NCBI RefSeq assembly: GCF_000158955.1
Contig: NZ_GG657757.1
Location: forward strand, 4,449,290-4,513,289
Direction of reading: 5' to 3'
DNA: 64,000 nucleotides
From: Streptomyces viridochromogenes DSM 40736
GTDB lineage: Bacteria > Actinomycetota > Actinomycetes > Streptomycetales > Streptomycetaceae
Below are positions 41,372 through 49,937 of this stretch, piece after piece. Position numbers and translations under genes: made by a program. The notes under the pieces are model-generated. The model was not told the origin of the DNA, did no database searches, and saw only the letters and a program-made list of their open reading frames with translations. Position 1 is the stretch's first letter; every line of letters starts with the position of its first letter.

Positions 41372-42391
41372 GTGACCGCCTACGAGCCTCCCGGTGAACC
41401 CGGCACCCCCGTGCAGGACACCGCCGGGCAAGACACCCACGGGCAAGACCCCCACGGGCAGGACGACGCCGCCGTGTACGACGCCGTCGTGCTCGCCGGC
41501 GGGGGTGCGCGCCGACTGGGCGGCGCCGACAAACCCGGTGTGCGCGTGGGGGGCCGGGCCCTGCTCGACCGCGTGCTCGCCGCGTGCGCCGGCGCCCGCA
41601 GCACCGTCGTCGTCGCCGCGCCCCGGCCGACGGCCCGGCCGGTGACCTGGGCCCGCGAGGACCCACCCGGCGGCGGACCCCTCGCCGCGCTGGACGCCGG
41701 GCTCCGGGACACCACGGCCGAACACGTCGTGGTGCTCTCCGCCGACCTGCCGTTCCTTCAGGAGCGGACCGTCGGCCGACTGCTGGGCACCCTGCGGACG
41801 AGCGGCGCCGACGGCGTGCTGCTGACCGACCCCGACGGCCGTGACCAGCCGCTCGTGGCCGCGTACCGCACGCCTCGGCTGCACGAGGTGCTCGCCCTCC
41901 TCGCCGACCGGCACGACGGTCTCACCGGTCTCCCGCTGCGGCGCCTCGTCGCCGAGCTGAGCCTCACCCGCATCTCCGACCCGGTCGCGTCCTTCGACTG
42001 CGACACCTGGGACGACATCGCCACCGCCAGGGCACGTATCAGGGAGCATGGGCACGTGTTGGATGAATGGATTTCCGCCGCCAAGGACGAACTGGGGATC
42101 GAACTGGACGTCGACACCGGCGTCCTGCTCGACCTCGCCCGTGACGCCGCCCACGGGGTGGCCAGGCCCGCGGCGCCGCTGACCACCTTCCTCGTCGGCT
42201 ATGCGGCGGCGCGTGCCGGTGGCGGCCCCGAAGCGGTCGCCGAGGCCGCCCGCAAGGCCGCGGCCCTCGCCGCCCGCTGGGCGGCGGAGAGCACCTCCGA
42301 CGCCCGGTCCTCCGGTGCCGCGCCCTCCGGTGCCCCGTCCGACGTCGCCCCGGACGCGACCCCGGACACCCGCCCGGACGCCGCCGGATGA
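41372..42391 (+). CDS. MobA-like molybdenum cofactor guanylyltransferase fused to a DUF6457-type domain
   Basis: 339 aa from GTG 41372. After a 35-residue tail with GQDxHGQD repeats comes a nucleotidyltransferase domain: AVVLAGGGARRLGGADKPGVRVGGRALLDRVL (nucleotide loop LAGGxxxRxGxxK), EDPPGGGPLAALDAGL and VVLSADLPFLQ, typical of MobA, which attaches GMP to molybdopterin. A C-terminal domain of about 80 residues (LDEWISAAKDELGIELDVDTGVLLDLARDAAHGVARPAAPLTTFLVGYA) is the DUF6457 module that also occurs as a stand-alone protein. An Ala/Pro/Asp-rich tail ends it. Coupled by ATGA to moeA. Confidence 0.88.
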   Translation: MTAYEPPGEPGTPVQDTAGQDTHGQDPHGQDDAAVYDAVVLAGGGARRLGGADKPGVRVGGRALLDRVLAACAGARSTVVVAAPRPTARPVTWAREDPPGGGPLAALDAGLRDTTAEHVVVLSADLPFLQERTVGRLLGTLRTSGADGVLLTDPDGRDQPLVAAYRTPRLHEVLALLADRHDGLTGLPLRRLVAELSLTRISDPVASFDCDTWDDIATARARIREHGHVLDEWISAAKDELGIELDVDTGVLLDLARDAAHGVARPAAPLTTFLVGYAAARAGGGPEAVAEAARKAAALAARWAAESTSDARSSGAAPSGAPSDVAPDATPDTRPDAAG

Positions 42392-43776
42392 CCGCGCACG
42401 GCACCCGGGCCGGTGAGGACGCCGAGGACCTCGACGTCGAGGAGGTGCTCGCCCTCGTGAACGACAGCAACGGCAACCACCGGCCCGCCCCGGCCCCACG
42501 AGCCGAGACGGACAGCGGCCGCACCCCCGACCGTCCGGGCACCTCTCCCCGGTCCGACAGCCGCCACCGCGCCACCCCCTGGCCGGAAGCCCGGGCCGTC
42601 GCCGAACGCGCCGGCCGGAACGCCGCCCGGGCCGCTCGGCGCGCCCCCGTCTCCGTCCCCCTCGAAGCCGCCCTCGGCCTCACCCTGGCCACCCCTCTCG
42701 ACGCCCTCACCGACCTCCCCTCCTTCGACACCTCCGCGATGGACGGCTGGGCGGTCGCCGGCCCCGCCCCCTGGGACGTACGGGACGAGGGCATCCTGGC
42801 CGGGCACGCCGCACCCACGCCGCTGACCGACGGCGAGGCCGCCCGGATCGCCACCGGCGCCCGCATCCCCCCGGACACCACCGCCGTCCTGCGCAGCGAG
42901 CACGGCCGCACCGACGACAAGGGACGGCTGTACGCGACCGGGGAGGTCGCCCCCGGCCAGGACATCCGCCCGCGCGGCCAGGAATGCCGCACCGGCGACC
43001 AGCTGCTGCCCGTCGGCACCCTCGTCACCCCGGCCGTCCTGGGTCTCGCCGCGGCCGCCGGATACGACACCGTCGACGCCGTCCCGCGCCCTCGCGCGGA
43101 AGTGCTGGTCCTCGGGGACGAGTTGCTCACCGAGGGGCTGCCGCACGACGGTCTGATCCGGGACGCCCTCGGCCCGATGCTGGAGCCCTGGCTGCGGGCG
43201 CTCGGCGCCGAGGTCGTCGCCGTGCGACGCGTCCGCGACGACGCCGGCGCCCTGCGCCGGGCGATCACCACGTCCGACGCCGATGTCCTCGTCACCACCG
43301 GCGGCACCGCCGCCGGTCCCGTCGACCACGTCCACCCCACCCTGCGCCGCATCGGCGCCGAACTCCTCGTCGACGGCGTCAAGGTACGGCCGGGCCACCC
43401 CATGCTGCTGGCGCGCACCACGGAGACCCAGTACCTCGTCGGACTGCCGGGCAACCCGCTCGCCGCCGTCTCCGGGCTGCTGACACTGGCCGAGCCGCTG
43501 CTGCGGACCCTCGCGGCCCGCCAGGCCCCGGAGCCGTACACGCTGCCGCTCAGGGACGCCGTGCAGGGACACCCGTACGACACCCGGCTCGTCCCCGTCG
43601 TCCTGCGCGGCGACCAGGGCGTGCCACTGCACTACAACGGCCCGGCCATGCTGCGCGGTATCGCGGCGGCCGACGCACTGGCCGTCGTACCCCCGGGCGG
43701 CGCCCGTGCGGGGCAGGAGCAGGAACTGCTCGACCTGCCCTGGGCGTCCGGCGGGATCGGGGTGTGTTTCACGTGA
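42388..43776 (+). CDS. moeA: Molybdopterin molybdenumtransferase MoeA
   Basis: 462 aa from ATG 42388. An unusual N-terminal extension of about 65 Pro/Arg/Asp-rich residues precedes the MoeA fold: DLPSFDTSAMDGWAVAG (substrate loop), RIATGARIPPDTTAVLRSE, EVLVLGDELLTEG (GDEL), TTGGTAAGPVDHVHPTLRRIG, VRPGHPMLLARTTETQYLVGLPGNPLAAVSGLL. The enzyme inserts molybdate into adenylylated molybdopterin. The stop overlaps the GTG of the potassium channel gene, and the last codons lie inside a parS site. Confidence 0.93.
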   Translation: MTAHGTRAGEDAEDLDVEEVLALVNDSNGNHRPAPAPRAETDSGRTPDRPGTSPRSDSRHRATPWPEARAVAERAGRNAARAARRAPVSVPLEAALGLTLATPLDALTDLPSFDTSAMDGWAVAGPAPWDVRDEGILAGHAAPTPLTDGEAARIATGARIPPDTTAVLRSEHGRTDDKGRLYATGEVAPGQDIRPRGQECRTGDQLLPVGTLVTPAVLGLAAAAGYDTVDAVPRPRAEVLVLGDELLTEGLPHDGLIRDALGPMLEPWLRALGAEVVAVRRVRDDAGALRRAITTSDADVLVTTGGTAAGPVDHVHPTLRRIGAELLVDGVKVRPGHPMLLARTTETQYLVGLPGNPLAAVSGLLTLAEPLLRTLAARQAPEPYTLPLRDAVQGHPYDTRLVPVVLRGDQGVPLHYNGPAMLRGIAAADALAVVPPGGARAGQEQELLDLPWASGGIGVCFT

Positions 43777-43779
43777 AAC
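43766..43779. other. parS centromere site (GTTTCACGTGAAAC)
   Basis: A perfect 14-base palindrome identical to the ParB-binding parS consensus of Streptomyces and many bacteria. Streptomyces cluster about twenty such sites around oriC. It covers the last codons of moeA and the GTG start of the channel gene, so it is embedded in coding sequence. No second full site was found in the window by eye. Confidence 0.9.
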
Positions 43780-44870
43780 TGCCGGGCCAGGACATCATCG
43801 CCCGCCAGGCGGACGAGCACCTGGTGACCCATCGCGTGAAACTTCCGAGGAAGGTGGTGGAGCACCCGTTCCGCCAGGTCGCCAAGCGGCTCTCCATCGC
43901 GCTGCTGGTGCTCGTCGTAACCGCTCTGATCGTCTACGCCGACCGGGACGGCTACAACGACAACGCGGGCGGCGGCGTCGACCTCCTCGACGCCTTCTAC
44001 TACGCGACCGTCACGCTCTCCACCACCGGTTACGGTGACATCGCCCCGGCCGGCGACACCGCGCGGCTCACCAACATCCTCATCATCACGCCCCTGCGCG
44101 TGCTGTTCCTGATCATCCTGGTCGGCACCACTCTCGAGGCCCTCACCGAACGCACCCGGGAGGAGTGGCGGCTGACCCGCTGGAGGTCCACGTTGCGCGA
44201 TCACACCGTCGTCGTCGGTTTCGGCACGAAGGGCAGGTCGGCGATCCGGACCGTCTGCGCGACGGGCCTGAAGAAGGAACAGGTCGTCGTGGTCGACCCC
44301 AGTTCCAAGGTGATTGACGCCGCGGCCGCCGAGGGCTACGCGGGCATCGTCGGGGACGCGACGCGCAGCGAGGTGCTCAAGCGGGCCGAGGTGCACAAGG
44401 CGCGCCAGATCATCATCGCGACCCAGCGCGACGACACGGCGGTCCTCGTGACGCTGACGGCCCGGCAGCTCAACCGCGGGGCGAAGATCGTGGCCGCAGT
44501 GCGGGAGGAGGAGAACGCTCCGCTGCTCAAGCAGTCCGGCGCCGACGCGGTCATCACCAGCGCCAGCGCCGCCGGCCGTCTGCTCGGCCTCTCCGTGCTC
44601 AGCCCCTCGGCCGGCATGGTGATGGAGGACCTCATCCAGCAGGGCAGCGGACTCGACCTCGTCGAACGACCTGTGGTGAAGGCCGAGGTGGGCAAGACCC
44701 CGCGTGAGGTCGCCGACCTGGTGGTCAGCGTCATACGCGGGCACCGCGTGCTGGGGTACGACGACCCGGCCATCGGGAGGCTGGAGCTGGCCGACCGGCT
44801 CATCACGATCGTGCGGAAGACACCGGGCGCCCAGGTCACGCCCGACATCCGTCCGATGCCCCGCGGCTGA
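43773..44870 (+). CDS. Potassium channel with TrkA/RCK regulatory domains
   Basis: 365 aa from GTG 43773 (GTGA overlap with moeA). TM1 (about 42-60) and TM2 (about 105-130) flank a pore helix and the selectivity filter TLSTTGYGDI. A cytoplasmic TrkA_N (RCK) domain follows, with the Rossmann motif TVVVGFGTKGRSAI and VDPSSKVIDAAAAEGYAGIVGDATRSEVL. A TrkA_C-like region (VVKAEVGKTPREVADLVVSVIRGHRVLGY) ends the protein. It is a classic two-TM tetrameric ligand-gated K+ channel. No RBS apart from the coupled upstream gene. Confidence 0.93.
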   Translation: MKLPGQDIIARQADEHLVTHRVKLPRKVVEHPFRQVAKRLSIALLVLVVTALIVYADRDGYNDNAGGGVDLLDAFYYATVTLSTTGYGDIAPAGDTARLTNILIITPLRVLFLIILVGTTLEALTERTREEWRLTRWRSTLRDHTVVVGFGTKGRSAIRTVCATGLKKEQVVVVDPSSKVIDAAAAEGYAGIVGDATRSEVLKRAEVHKARQIIIATQRDDTAVLVTLTARQLNRGAKIVAAVREEENAPLLKQSGADAVITSASAAGRLLGLSVLSPSAGMVMEDLIQQGSGLDLVERPVVKAEVGKTPREVADLVVSVIRGHRVLGYDDPAIGRLELADRLITIVRKTPGAQVTPDIRPMPRG

Positions 44871-44886
44871 CCGGCCGGGAGACGGA

Positions 44887-44920
44887 TCGGCCGGCCGCCA
44901 CGCGCGTGACGGCCGGCCGA
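44887..44920. terminator. Terminator hairpin between convergent channel and ABC permease genes
   Basis: TCGGCCGGCCG (44887-44897) pairs with CGGCCGGCCGA (44910-44920), an 11-bp perfect stem with a 12-base loop, midway between the two stop codons. Confidence 0.75.
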
Positions 44921-44932
44921 CCCGGAGCCTGC

Positions 44933-45781
44933 CTACTTCCGGTTGTACAGCCGCATCGTGACCGGCCCGAAGACCAGCACGAACAGCCCGGCCCAGCCCA
45001 GCGACCAGGCGACCTCGGCGGTCGGCCAGTCCCCGGCCATCAGCCCCCGCACCGCCGACGCCAGATGGGTGATGGGGCTGTTGTTGACGAAGGCCTGAAG
45101 CCAGCCCGGCATGGTCTTCGGGTCGACGAAGACGTTGGACAGGAAGGTGAGCGGGAAGATCACCATCATGCTGACGCCCATCACCGACTTCTCGGTGCGC
45201 AGCATCAGCCCGAACATCGTCCAGATCCACGAGAAGGCGAACGAGAACAGCACCAGCAGCGCGATCCCGGCGAGCACGCCGACGATCCCGCCGTCGGGCC
45301 GGTAGCCCAGGACGACGCCGACGGTGAGCATCACGACCGAGGCGATCGTGTACCGCAGGGCGTCGCCGAGCAGATAGCCGACCATGGTCGACGGCCGCCA
45401 GATCGGCAGGCTGCGGAACCGGTCGAAGACGCCCTTCTCGATGTCCGTGTTGACCGAGACACCCGTGTACATCGTGATCATCACGACCGACATCACGAGG
45501 ATGCCCGGCAGCAGGAACTGGATGTACTCCTCCGGCGAGCCGGCCAGCGCCCCGCCGAACAGGTACGTGTACATCAGCACCATCATGATCGGGAACGCCG
45601 TGACGTCGAAGAGCTGCTCCGGCACGTGCTTGATCTTGAGGACGGCCCGCCAGCCGAAGGTCATCGAGGCCGACCAGGCGCTGGGCCGGGGCGGTCGCTC
45701 CTTGGAGACGAGCAGCGCGGCGAGGGACTCGGCGGTGACCGGGGCGAGGTCCTTGCTCTCGGTGGTCGTCGCGGTGCTCAT
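44933..45781 (-). CDS. ABC-2 type exporter permease (DrrB-like)
   Basis: 282 aa from ATG 45781, overlapping the ATPase stop (ATGA). Six membrane helices with the ABC-2 membrane core: an N-terminal cytoplasmic segment of about 55 residues, PIMMVLMYTYLFGGALAG, VNTDIEKGVFDRFRSLPIWRPSTMVGYLLGD (the conserved cytoplasmic coupling loop), and SVMGVSMMVIFPLTFLSNVFVDPKTMPGWLQAFVNNSPITHLA. This matches DrrB of the daunorubicin-resistance family. Export of a hydrophobic drug or lipid is likely; the substrate is unknown. Confidence 0.93.
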   Translation of the reverse strand: MSTATTTESKDLAPVTAESLAALLVSKERPPRPSAWSASMTFGWRAVLKIKHVPEQLFDVTAFPIMMVLMYTYLFGGALAGSPEEYIQFLLPGILVMSVVMITMYTGVSVNTDIEKGVFDRFRSLPIWRPSTMVGYLLGDALRYTIASVVMLTVGVVLGYRPDGGIVGVLAGIALLVLFSFAFSWIWTMFGLMLRTEKSVMGVSMMVIFPLTFLSNVFVDPKTMPGWLQAFVNNSPITHLASAVRGLMAGDWPTAEVAWSLGWAGLFVLVFGPVTMRLYNRK

Positions 45782-46812
45782 GCCGCCACCTCGTCCTTCG
45801 GGTCGTGGGAGCGGCCGGAGTCGTCGGAGCGGCCGGACTCGTGCGTGTCGTGGCCGGTCAGGGCGAGGAAGACCTCGTCCAGGCTGGGCTGGCCCAGCGA
45901 GAAGTTGTCGACGGTGATGCCGGCCCGGGCCAGCTCGTTCAGCGCGCGGGCGGCCTGCCCGGCGGCGCTGTCGTCGCTCGCCGCCGTACCGAGGCGGGCG
46001 GTCAGGGCGACCTGGTCGGGTTCCGGCTGCACCTTCGCGTCGAGGGCCTGGCGCAGCAGGTGGGCCGCGAGGTCCCGCTGGTCCGGATCCCGTAGCCGTA
46101 GATGGACGGACCCGGCACCCACGGACGACTTCAGTTCGCCCTTGGTGCCCTCGGCGATCACCCGGCCCCGGTCGATGACGGCGATCCGGGAGGCCAGCTG
46201 GTCGGCCTCGTCCAGGTACTGCGTGGTCAGCAGCACGGTGGTGCCCTGGGAGACGACGGCCCGCACGATGTCCCACACCTGGTTGCGGCTGCGCGGGTCC
46301 AGGCCCGTCGTCGGTTCGTCGAGGAACAACAGGTCGGGGGTGTTGAGGATGGACGCGGCGATGTCGATCCGGCGCCGCATGCCGCCCGAGTACTGCTTGA
46401 CCTGCTTCGCGGCCGCCTCCGTCAGCCCGAAGGCCTCCAGGAGCTGTGCGGCCCGGTCCCGGGCGGCCCTCTTCTGGTGGCCGAGCAGCCGGCCCAGCAG
46501 CACCAGGTTCTCGGTGCCGGTGAGGTCCTCGTCCACCGACGCGTACTGGCCGGTGAGGCTCACCCGGCCGCGCACCTCGTCGGCCTCGCGGACGATGTCG
46601 TGGCCGAAGACATGCGCCTCACCGCCGTCCGGCCGCAGGAGCGTGGCGAGCATCTTCACGGTGGTGGTCTTGCCGGCGCCGTTCGGGCCGAGGACGCCGT
46701 AGACCGTGCCCGCGGGCACGGACAGGTCCACTCCGTCGACCGCCCTGGTCCCACCGAACGTCTTCACCAGGCCCGCGGTCTCGATCGCCAGGCCGGACGT
46801 CTGTGTGCGCAT
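45778..46812 (-). CDS. ABC exporter ATPase (DrrA-like)
   Basis: 344 aa from ATG 46812, with GGAAGGA about 9 bases upstream. Walker A GPNGAGKTT, Q-loop LTGQYASVDEDLTG (the DrrA-type QxxSVDE), signature YSGGMRRRIDIA, Walker B LLFLDEPTTGLD and the H-loop region. The DrrA-specific C-terminal domain (about 230-320, GAGSVHLRLRDPDQRDLAAHLL; NFSLGQPSLDEVFLALTG) is present. The last 20 residues include a duplicated SGRSDDSGRSHD. Couples to the ABC-2 permease. It is divergent from the quinone oxidoreductase gene. Confidence 0.95.
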   Translation of the reverse strand: MRTQTSGLAIETAGLVKTFGGTRAVDGVDLSVPAGTVYGVLGPNGAGKTTTVKMLATLLRPDGGEAHVFGHDIVREADEVRGRVSLTGQYASVDEDLTGTENLVLLGRLLGHQKRAARDRAAQLLEAFGLTEAAAKQVKQYSGGMRRRIDIAASILNTPDLLFLDEPTTGLDPRSRNQVWDIVRAVVSQGTTVLLTTQYLDEADQLASRIAVIDRGRVIAEGTKGELKSSVGAGSVHLRLRDPDQRDLAAHLLRQALDAKVQPEPDQVALTARLGTAASDDSAAGQAARALNELARAGITVDNFSLGQPSLDEVFLALTGHDTHESGRSDDSGRSHDPKDEVAA

Positions 46813-46982
46813 GCTTGGGGTCCTTCCGTGCGCTTGGGCTACGCATGGGGAGACCTTTGCTGTCGCGGGAACTCATCGGTCCCGCACATGGGTTTTCGCC
46901 AGGACCGGACCAAGGACGTAGGCAGAGCCGAACCGCGGACGGAGGGGACTCCGTCCGCGGACCGAGGGGTACCGTCCGTGAC

Positions 46983-47972
46983 ATGCATGCGATCACGATT
47001 CCCGAACCTGGTGGGCCCGAGGCGCTGGTCTGGGACGAGGTCCCCGATCCCGTCCCCGGCGAGGGCGAGGTCCTGGTCGAGGTGACGGCGAGTGCCGTCA
47101 ACCGGGCCGACATCCTGCAACGGCAGGGCTTCTACGACCCACCGCCCGGCGCGTCCCCCTACCCCGGCCTGGAGTGCTCCGGGCGGATCGTCGAGACCGG
47201 CTCCGGTGTCTCCGGCTGGAACGTCGGCGACGAGGTGTGCGCGCTGCTCTCGGGCGGCGGCTACGCCGAGAAGGTGGTCGTCCCGGCCGGACAGCTGCTG
47301 CCCGTGCCGCAGGGCGTCGGCCTGAAAGAGGCCGCGGCCCTGCCCGAGGTGACCTGCACCGTCTGGTCGAACGTCTTCATGATCGCCCACCTGCGTCCCG
47401 GCGAGACCCTGCTCGTGCACGGCGGCTCCAGCGGCATCGGCACCATGGCCATCCAGCTCGCCAAGGCCGTCGGCGCCCGGGTGGCCGTCACGGCGGGCAC
47501 CAAGGAGAAGCTGGAACGGTGCGCCGAACTGGGCGCCGACATTCTGATCAACTACCGCGAGCAGGACTTCGTCGAAGAGGTCAGGAACGCCACGGACGGC
47601 GCCGGTGCCGACGTCATCCTCGACAACATGGGCGCCAAGTACCTGGAGCGCAACGTCAAGGCCCTCGCCGTCAACGGCCGGCTCGCGATCATCGGCATGC
47701 AGGGTGGTGTCAAGGGCGAGCTGAACATCGGTGCGCTGCTCGCCAAGCGCGCCGCGATCAGCGCGACGTCCCTGCGCGCCCGGCCGCCGGAGGAGAAGGC
47801 GGCCATCGTCGCGGCCGTGCGCGAGCATGTCTGGCCCCTGTTCGCCGGCGGCCGTCTGCGCCCCGTCGTGGACCGCGAACTCCCGATGCCGGACGCGTCC
47901 GCCGCCCACCGGATCGTGGAGGAGAGCGGCCACATCGGCAAGGTCCTGCTGATCACCCCACAGGGCGCCTGA
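46983..47972 (+). CDS. NADPH:quinone oxidoreductase, zinc-independent MDR family
   Basis: 329 aa from ATG 46983. Medium-chain dehydrogenase/reductase fold without structural or catalytic zinc ligands: N-terminal MHAITIPEPGGPEALVWDEVPDPVPGEGEVLVEV, the signature VNRADILQRQGFYDPPPGASPYPGLECSG, and the cofactor motif LVHGGSSGIGTMAIQLAKAVGARVAVTAGT. PIG3/QOR-like enzymes reduce quinones or enals using NADPH and limit oxidative stress. TACCGT sits about 7 bases before the ATG, so a leaderless start is possible. Confidence 0.93.
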   Translation: MHAITIPEPGGPEALVWDEVPDPVPGEGEVLVEVTASAVNRADILQRQGFYDPPPGASPYPGLECSGRIVETGSGVSGWNVGDEVCALLSGGGYAEKVVVPAGQLLPVPQGVGLKEAAALPEVTCTVWSNVFMIAHLRPGETLLVHGGSSGIGTMAIQLAKAVGARVAVTAGTKEKLERCAELGADILINYREQDFVEEVRNATDGAGADVILDNMGAKYLERNVKALAVNGRLAIIGMQGGVKGELNIGALLAKRAAISATSLRARPPEEKAAIVAAVREHVWPLFAGGRLRPVVDRELPMPDASAAHRIVEESGHIGKVLLITPQGA

Positions 47973-48012
47973 CACCGGCGTCGCGGGGCAGGCGGGACCT
48001 TGCGGACACGGC

Positions 48013-48600
48013 CTAGGACCGCCGCAGCCGCAGTGCGAAGAAGGCGAGGCCCAGGCCGAGGCCGATCAGGACCAGGCCGCTGCCGAGGGGCAGGATCCGC
48101 GGGACCGGACCGACGGGGCGTTCGGCACGCGCGGCGGCGTCCCGTCCCGGGTCCTCCGTCGGCGCGGAGGGCACGGGGACGGTTTCGCGGGGTTCCTCGG
48201 GTACGGCGGTGGAGTCGTCGGCGCCCGTGTCGGCCTCCTCCGGCCTCCCCGGCCGCTCCCGCCCCTCACCGGCCCGGCTCCCGGCCCGCGAGGGCTCGCC
48301 CGGCGCGGACGGGGCAGAGGGGGCCTCCCCGGCCCCGGCGCCCGCCTCGGCCTGTTCGCCGTGCGTGGCCTCTTCGCCGTGCGTGGCCTCTTCGCCGTGC
48401 GTGGCCTCTTCGCCGTACGCGGCCTCCTCGCCGTACGCAGCCCCAGCGTCGTACCCGGTCCCGTCGCCGTACTCGGTCCCGTCGCCGTACGCGAGGACGG
48501 CGCCGTAGGACGGAACGGACCCGTACGGTGAGACGAGCGCGCCCGCAGCCAGGGCGACCACCAGTCCCGTCGCCCGCAGTGCGCGTTGCCATGGAGTCAC
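48013..48600 (-). CDS. Secreted, repeat-rich cell-surface protein with C-terminal membrane anchor
   Basis: 195 aa from GTG 48600, with GGGAAGGGG about 8 bases upstream. A signal peptide (about 1-25) is followed by Tyr/Gly/Asp repeats (YGDGTxYGDGT), then four or five six-residue ATHGEE units, and an Ala/Pro/Glu/Arg-rich stalk. One C-terminal TM helix (LPLGSGLVLIGLGLGLAFFALRLRR) is followed by two basic residues. There is no LPxTG or LAxTG motif, so sortase anchoring is not indicated. Composition suggests an extended wall-spanning protein. No family recognised. Confidence 0.7.
   Translation of the reverse strand: MTPWQRALRATGLVVALAAGALVSPYGSVPSYGAVLAYGDGTEYGDGTGYDAGAAYGEEAAYGEEATHGEEATHGEEATHGEQAEAGAGAGEAPSAPSAPGEPSRAGSRAGEGRERPGRPEEADTGADDSTAVPEEPRETVPVPSAPTEDPGRDAAARAERPVGPVPRILPLGSGLVLIGLGLGLAFFALRLRRS
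48355..48440 (-). repeat. Tandem 18-bp coding repeats (ATHGEE units)
   Basis: Consecutive near-identical 18-base units, GCCTCTTCGCCGTGCGTG type on the plus strand, encode (A)(T/A)(H/Y)GEE on the minus strand. Three units are identical and two flanking units differ by one or two bases (H to Y). Confidence 0.9.
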
Positions 48601-48739
48601 GGTGGTGACCCCTTCCCGCCGTGCCCCGGTAGGGCAAGATCGGCAAGTTCGGTCATTTCCAGGCGATCAGCCTCACACCGGTGCACCCGTCCGGCACTCC
48701 GGGCTCGGCCGACAGACGGAACCGCTGCACAATCCGTTT

Positions 48740-49309
48740 ATGTCGATACGCCACGGGCTGCTGGCGCTCCTGGCGGCCGGCCCCCGCTACGGCTCCCGCC
48801 TGCGCACCGAGTTCGAGGCCCGCACCGGCGGGACCTGGCCCCTGAACATCGGGCAGGTCTACACGACCCTCGACCGTCTGGAACGGGACGTCCTGGTGGC
48901 CCAGGAGGGTGCCGACGAGGCGGGCCGGGCGCTGTACGCGCTCACCGGGCAGGGCCGGGCCGAACTGCGCGACTGGTACGCGCGGCCCGTCGAACGGGCG
49001 AGCCCGCCGCGCGACGAGCTGGCGATCAAGCTGGTGATGGCGGTCGGGGCGGACGGCGTCGACGTACGGGAGGTCGTCGAGGCCCAGCGCCGGCACGTGG
49101 CCGAGGCGCTGCACGAACACGTACGGCAGCGGGCCGAGGCACTGGCCCGCGCCCCCGGACACCCGCAGGAGGTGGCCCGGCTGCTCGTGCTGGAACAGCT
49201 CGTCCTGCACACCGAGGCGGAGATCCGTTGGCTGGAACACTGCGAGGTCCGCCTGCTGCGCCTGTCACGCGAGCCGCGTTCACCCGTTCGGGAGCAACCC
49301 GACGTCTGA
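48740..49309 (+). CDS. PadR-family transcriptional regulator
   Basis: 189 aa from ATG 48740. The winged-helix domain (about 1-85) reads IRHGLLALLAAGPRYGSRLRTEFEARTGGTWPLNIGQVYTTLDRLERDVLVAQE, the standard PadR pattern (GxxYG, LxxGQVYxxLxRLE). The C-terminal helical Vir_act_alpha-like dimerisation region follows (VVEAQRRHVAEALHEHVRQRAEAL). PadR proteins typically sense phenolics or drugs and repress neighbouring exporters. Here the divergent neighbour is the repeat-rich surface protein, but the DrrAB-like exporter 2 kb away is also a candidate target (inference). Confidence 0.92.
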   Translation: MSIRHGLLALLAAGPRYGSRLRTEFEARTGGTWPLNIGQVYTTLDRLERDVLVAQEGADEAGRALYALTGQGRAELRDWYARPVERASPPRDELAIKLVMAVGADGVDVREVVEAQRRHVAEALHEHVRQRAEALARAPGHPQEVARLLVLEQLVLHTEAEIRWLEHCEVRLLRLSREPRSPVREQPDV

Positions 49310-49376
49310 GCAATTCGTCTCCTCGAACAGGGTGGATCAGCTTCCCGTGGGGGCACCACGGAGGTGAGGTGCAGAC

Positions 49377-49937
49377 GTGCGAGAGAATGGCGGCATGGAG
49401 ATGCCGAGGAACGAACGGTCGCAGGAGAACCCGCAGATCCTGGTCGTGGGCCAGGACGGCACGGCGCTTGGCGGCGGGGGCGGGGACGACGACTCCCGCG
49501 AGACTCCGGTCACGGAACAGGTGGAGCAGCCCGCCAAGGTCATGCGGATCGGCAGCATGATCAAGCAGCTTCTCGAGGAAGTGCGCGTGGCTCCCCTGGA
49601 CGAGGCCAGCCGGGCCCGGCTGAAGGAGATCCACGCCAGCTCGGTGAAGGAGCTGGAGGACGGTCTCGCACCCGAGCTGGTCGAGGAGCTGGAGCGGCTC
49701 TCCCTGCCCTTCACGGACGAGGCGACCCCCAGTGACGCGGAGCTGCGCATCGCGCAGGCTCAGCTGGTCGGCTGGCTGGAGGGGCTTTTCCACGGGATCC
49801 AGACCACGCTGTTCGCCCAGCAGATGGCGGCCCGCGCCCAGCTGGAGCAGATGCGCCGCGCCCTCCCGCCGGGCGTCGGCCACGAGGGCCTCGAAGAGCA
49901 GCACCCGGGCGCCCGCTCCGGCGGCCCGTACCTGTAG
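49377..49937 (+). CDS. bpa: Bacterial proteasome activator Bpa (PafE)
   Basis: 186 aa from GTG 49377, with GAGGT upstream; an ATG at 49395 is possible. An acidic Gly-rich N-terminus is followed by a four-helix Bpa core (about 55-165): QPAKVMRIGSMIKQLLEEVRVAPLDEASRARLKEIHASSVKELEDGLAPELVEEL and AQAQLVGWLEGLFHGIQTTLFAQQMAARAQLEQMR. The C-terminus is GGPYL, the docking tail that opens the 20S proteasome gate (GQYL in mycobacteria). Bpa rings deliver unfolded proteins, including HspR, without ATP. The tail-coding sequence is duplicated immediately downstream in another frame. Confidence 0.92.
   Translation: MRENGGMEMPRNERSQENPQILVVGQDGTALGGGGGDDDSRETPVTEQVEQPAKVMRIGSMIKQLLEEVRVAPLDEASRARLKEIHASSVKELEDGLAPELVEELERLSLPFTDEATPSDAELRIAQAQLVGWLEGLFHGIQTTLFAQQMAARAQLEQMRRALPPGVGHEGLEEQHPGARSGGPYL

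Noticed and set aside
43835..43842. Second parS site
   Set aside because: Only the right half CGTGAAAC is present; the left half does not match.
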